Part shown: piece by piece, positions 4,770 through 5,366 of the stretch
How the letters are laid out: each line of letters begins with the position of its first letter
Numbering within the stretch: position 1 is the first letter of the stretch
Source: an uncultured Solobacterium sp.
GTDB taxonomy: Bacteria > Bacillota_I > Bacilli_A > Erysipelotrichales > Erysipelotrichaceae
Reading direction: 5' to 3'
DNA length: 5,366 bases
Assembly: GCA_905194705.1 (NCBI GenBank)
Contig: CAJJTI010000134.1
Span: 1 to 5,366 of the forward strand
Made by a program: the position numbers and the translations under genes
The notes under the pieces: model-generated
Seen by the model: only the letters and a program-made list of their open reading frames with translations
Databases searched by the model: none
What the model was told of the DNA's origin: nothing

Positions 4770-5366
4770 ATGTTTACGATAAATGATCTTAGACGCTATT
4801 GTGATGAGAAAAGACTAAATAAAATTGAAAAATGTTTTCGTAATGAAGAAGTATATGGATATACATATGATGATACTGATTATCCAACAATCACAATTAC
4901 GGGAGATGTTTATGATATAAAAAATGAATTTCTAGCAGAAGATATTCATATTGTGATTGATTACGAGAAAGGTATTATTAAAAAAGGATATTGTGATTGC
5001 AGATATATTCGTGAAAATAGAAGGGTTTGTGATCATCTTCTTTTATTAGTTTATGCCTTCTTATTCGATATTGAAAATGGGGACATACAAGTTGGACCAA
5101 ATAATAGAAAAACCGATTATGTTTTATCACAGTATTTAAAAGATTATTTAAATACCTACGAAATAGAAGAAAAAATACCTGATAAAAGTGGCACAATAAC
5201 AATTAAACCAGAAATACAAGTTTCAGATTATAATACAGACTATAATGGGGATTATTATGTATCGGCAAGCTTTTTGATTGGAAGAGCTAATAGAAAATCA
5301 TATGTTATTAAAAATATTTCGGAATTTCAAAATATACACTTTATTCTTACATTGACAAACAACAGG
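4770..5366 (+). CDS. SWIM zinc-finger/SNF2-type helicase protein, N-terminal part (runs off right edge)
   Basis: The frame is open from ATG 4770 to the end of the window, giving 199 residues with no stop. A SWIM zinc finger is seen as Cys75-x-Cys77, nine residues, then Cys87-x-His89 (YCDC ... VCDH). The stretch at about 140-190, with TITIKPEIQV, SASFLIGRANRKSYVIKNISEF, resembles the region that follows the SWIM finger in Bacillota SNF2 proteins (the SNF2-associated domain). There the ATPase core of DNA-translocating SNF2/RapA-like enzymes comes further downstream, outside this window. The full protein would be expected to be around 1,000 residues, a family-based guess. An AAAGAGGT site lies about 10 bases before the ATG. 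It is transcribed divergently from the rhomboid gene through overlapping promoters. The zinc finger is clear. The ATPase identity is inferred from domain order and would be settled by the downstream sequence. Confidence 0.8.
   Translation, partial: MFTINDLRRYCDEKRLNKIEKCFRNEEVYGYTYDDTDYPTITITGDVYDIKNEFLAEDIHIVIDYEKGIIKKGYCDCRYIRENRRVCDHLLLLVYAFLFDIENGDIQVGPNNRKTDYVLSQYLKDYLNTYEIEEKIPDKSGTITIKPEIQVSDYNTDYNGDYYVSASFLIGRANRKSYVIKNISEFQNIHFILTLTNNR

Noticed and set aside
4978..5202. 74-codon open frame on the minus strand at the right end
   Set aside because: It is antisense to the SWIM finger and following region of the plus-strand gene, which has a ribosome site, promoter and motif support.
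1..5366. CRISPR array, tRNA or rRNA genes, prophage or toxin-antitoxin modules
   Set aside because: No regularly spaced direct repeats, no tRNA-like cloverleaf or rRNA sequence, and all sizeable gaps are accounted for by promoters and terminators.

Overview
The window is AT-rich, densely packed bacterial chromosome with strong Shine-Dalgarno sites and short intergenic gaps. This fits a low-GC Bacillota; gut Erysipelotrichia/Coprobacillaceae-type organisms would suit, but that is inference from base composition and gene content, not a proven assignment. It reads as mostly housekeeping sequence with no clear phage, defence or CRISPR content.

Layout. Positions 1-125 hold no convincing complete gene. 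There is a terminator for the leftward genes, and at the extreme left edge an inverted repeat and a short open tail that might be the end of a mobile element. Positions 126-2033 are a leftward two-gene operon: a YfcE-type metallophosphodiesterase (first gene) followed 3 bp later by a cytosolic transglutaminase-like protein. Positions 2034-2142 are a divergent promoter region. Positions 2143-4111 are a rightward two-gene operon, coaBC-coaX, with a 1-bp gap. A terminator hairpin containing the coaX stop codon separates it from a convergent rhomboid protease gene (4134-4691, leftward). A second, very tight divergent promoter region with a palindrome (4692-4769) drives the rhomboid gene leftward. 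It also drives, rightward, a gene that runs off the right edge (4770 onward): the N-terminal part of a SWIM zinc-finger/SNF2-type helicase protein.

How the genes work together. CoaX (type III pantothenate kinase) phosphorylates pantothenate. CoaB then joins cysteine to it, and CoaC decarboxylates the product to 4'-phosphopantetheine. One transcript therefore encodes the first three steps of coenzyme A synthesis. The YfcE/transglutaminase pair looks translationally coupled, but its shared role is unknown. The rhomboid and SNF2 genes are linked only through their overlapping promoters.

No previously undescribed system is evident. The points most worth a second look are the palindrome between mirrored promoters at 4713-4741, the coupled phosphodiesterase/transglutaminase pair, and the loss of a normally glycine-rich motif in CoaX.
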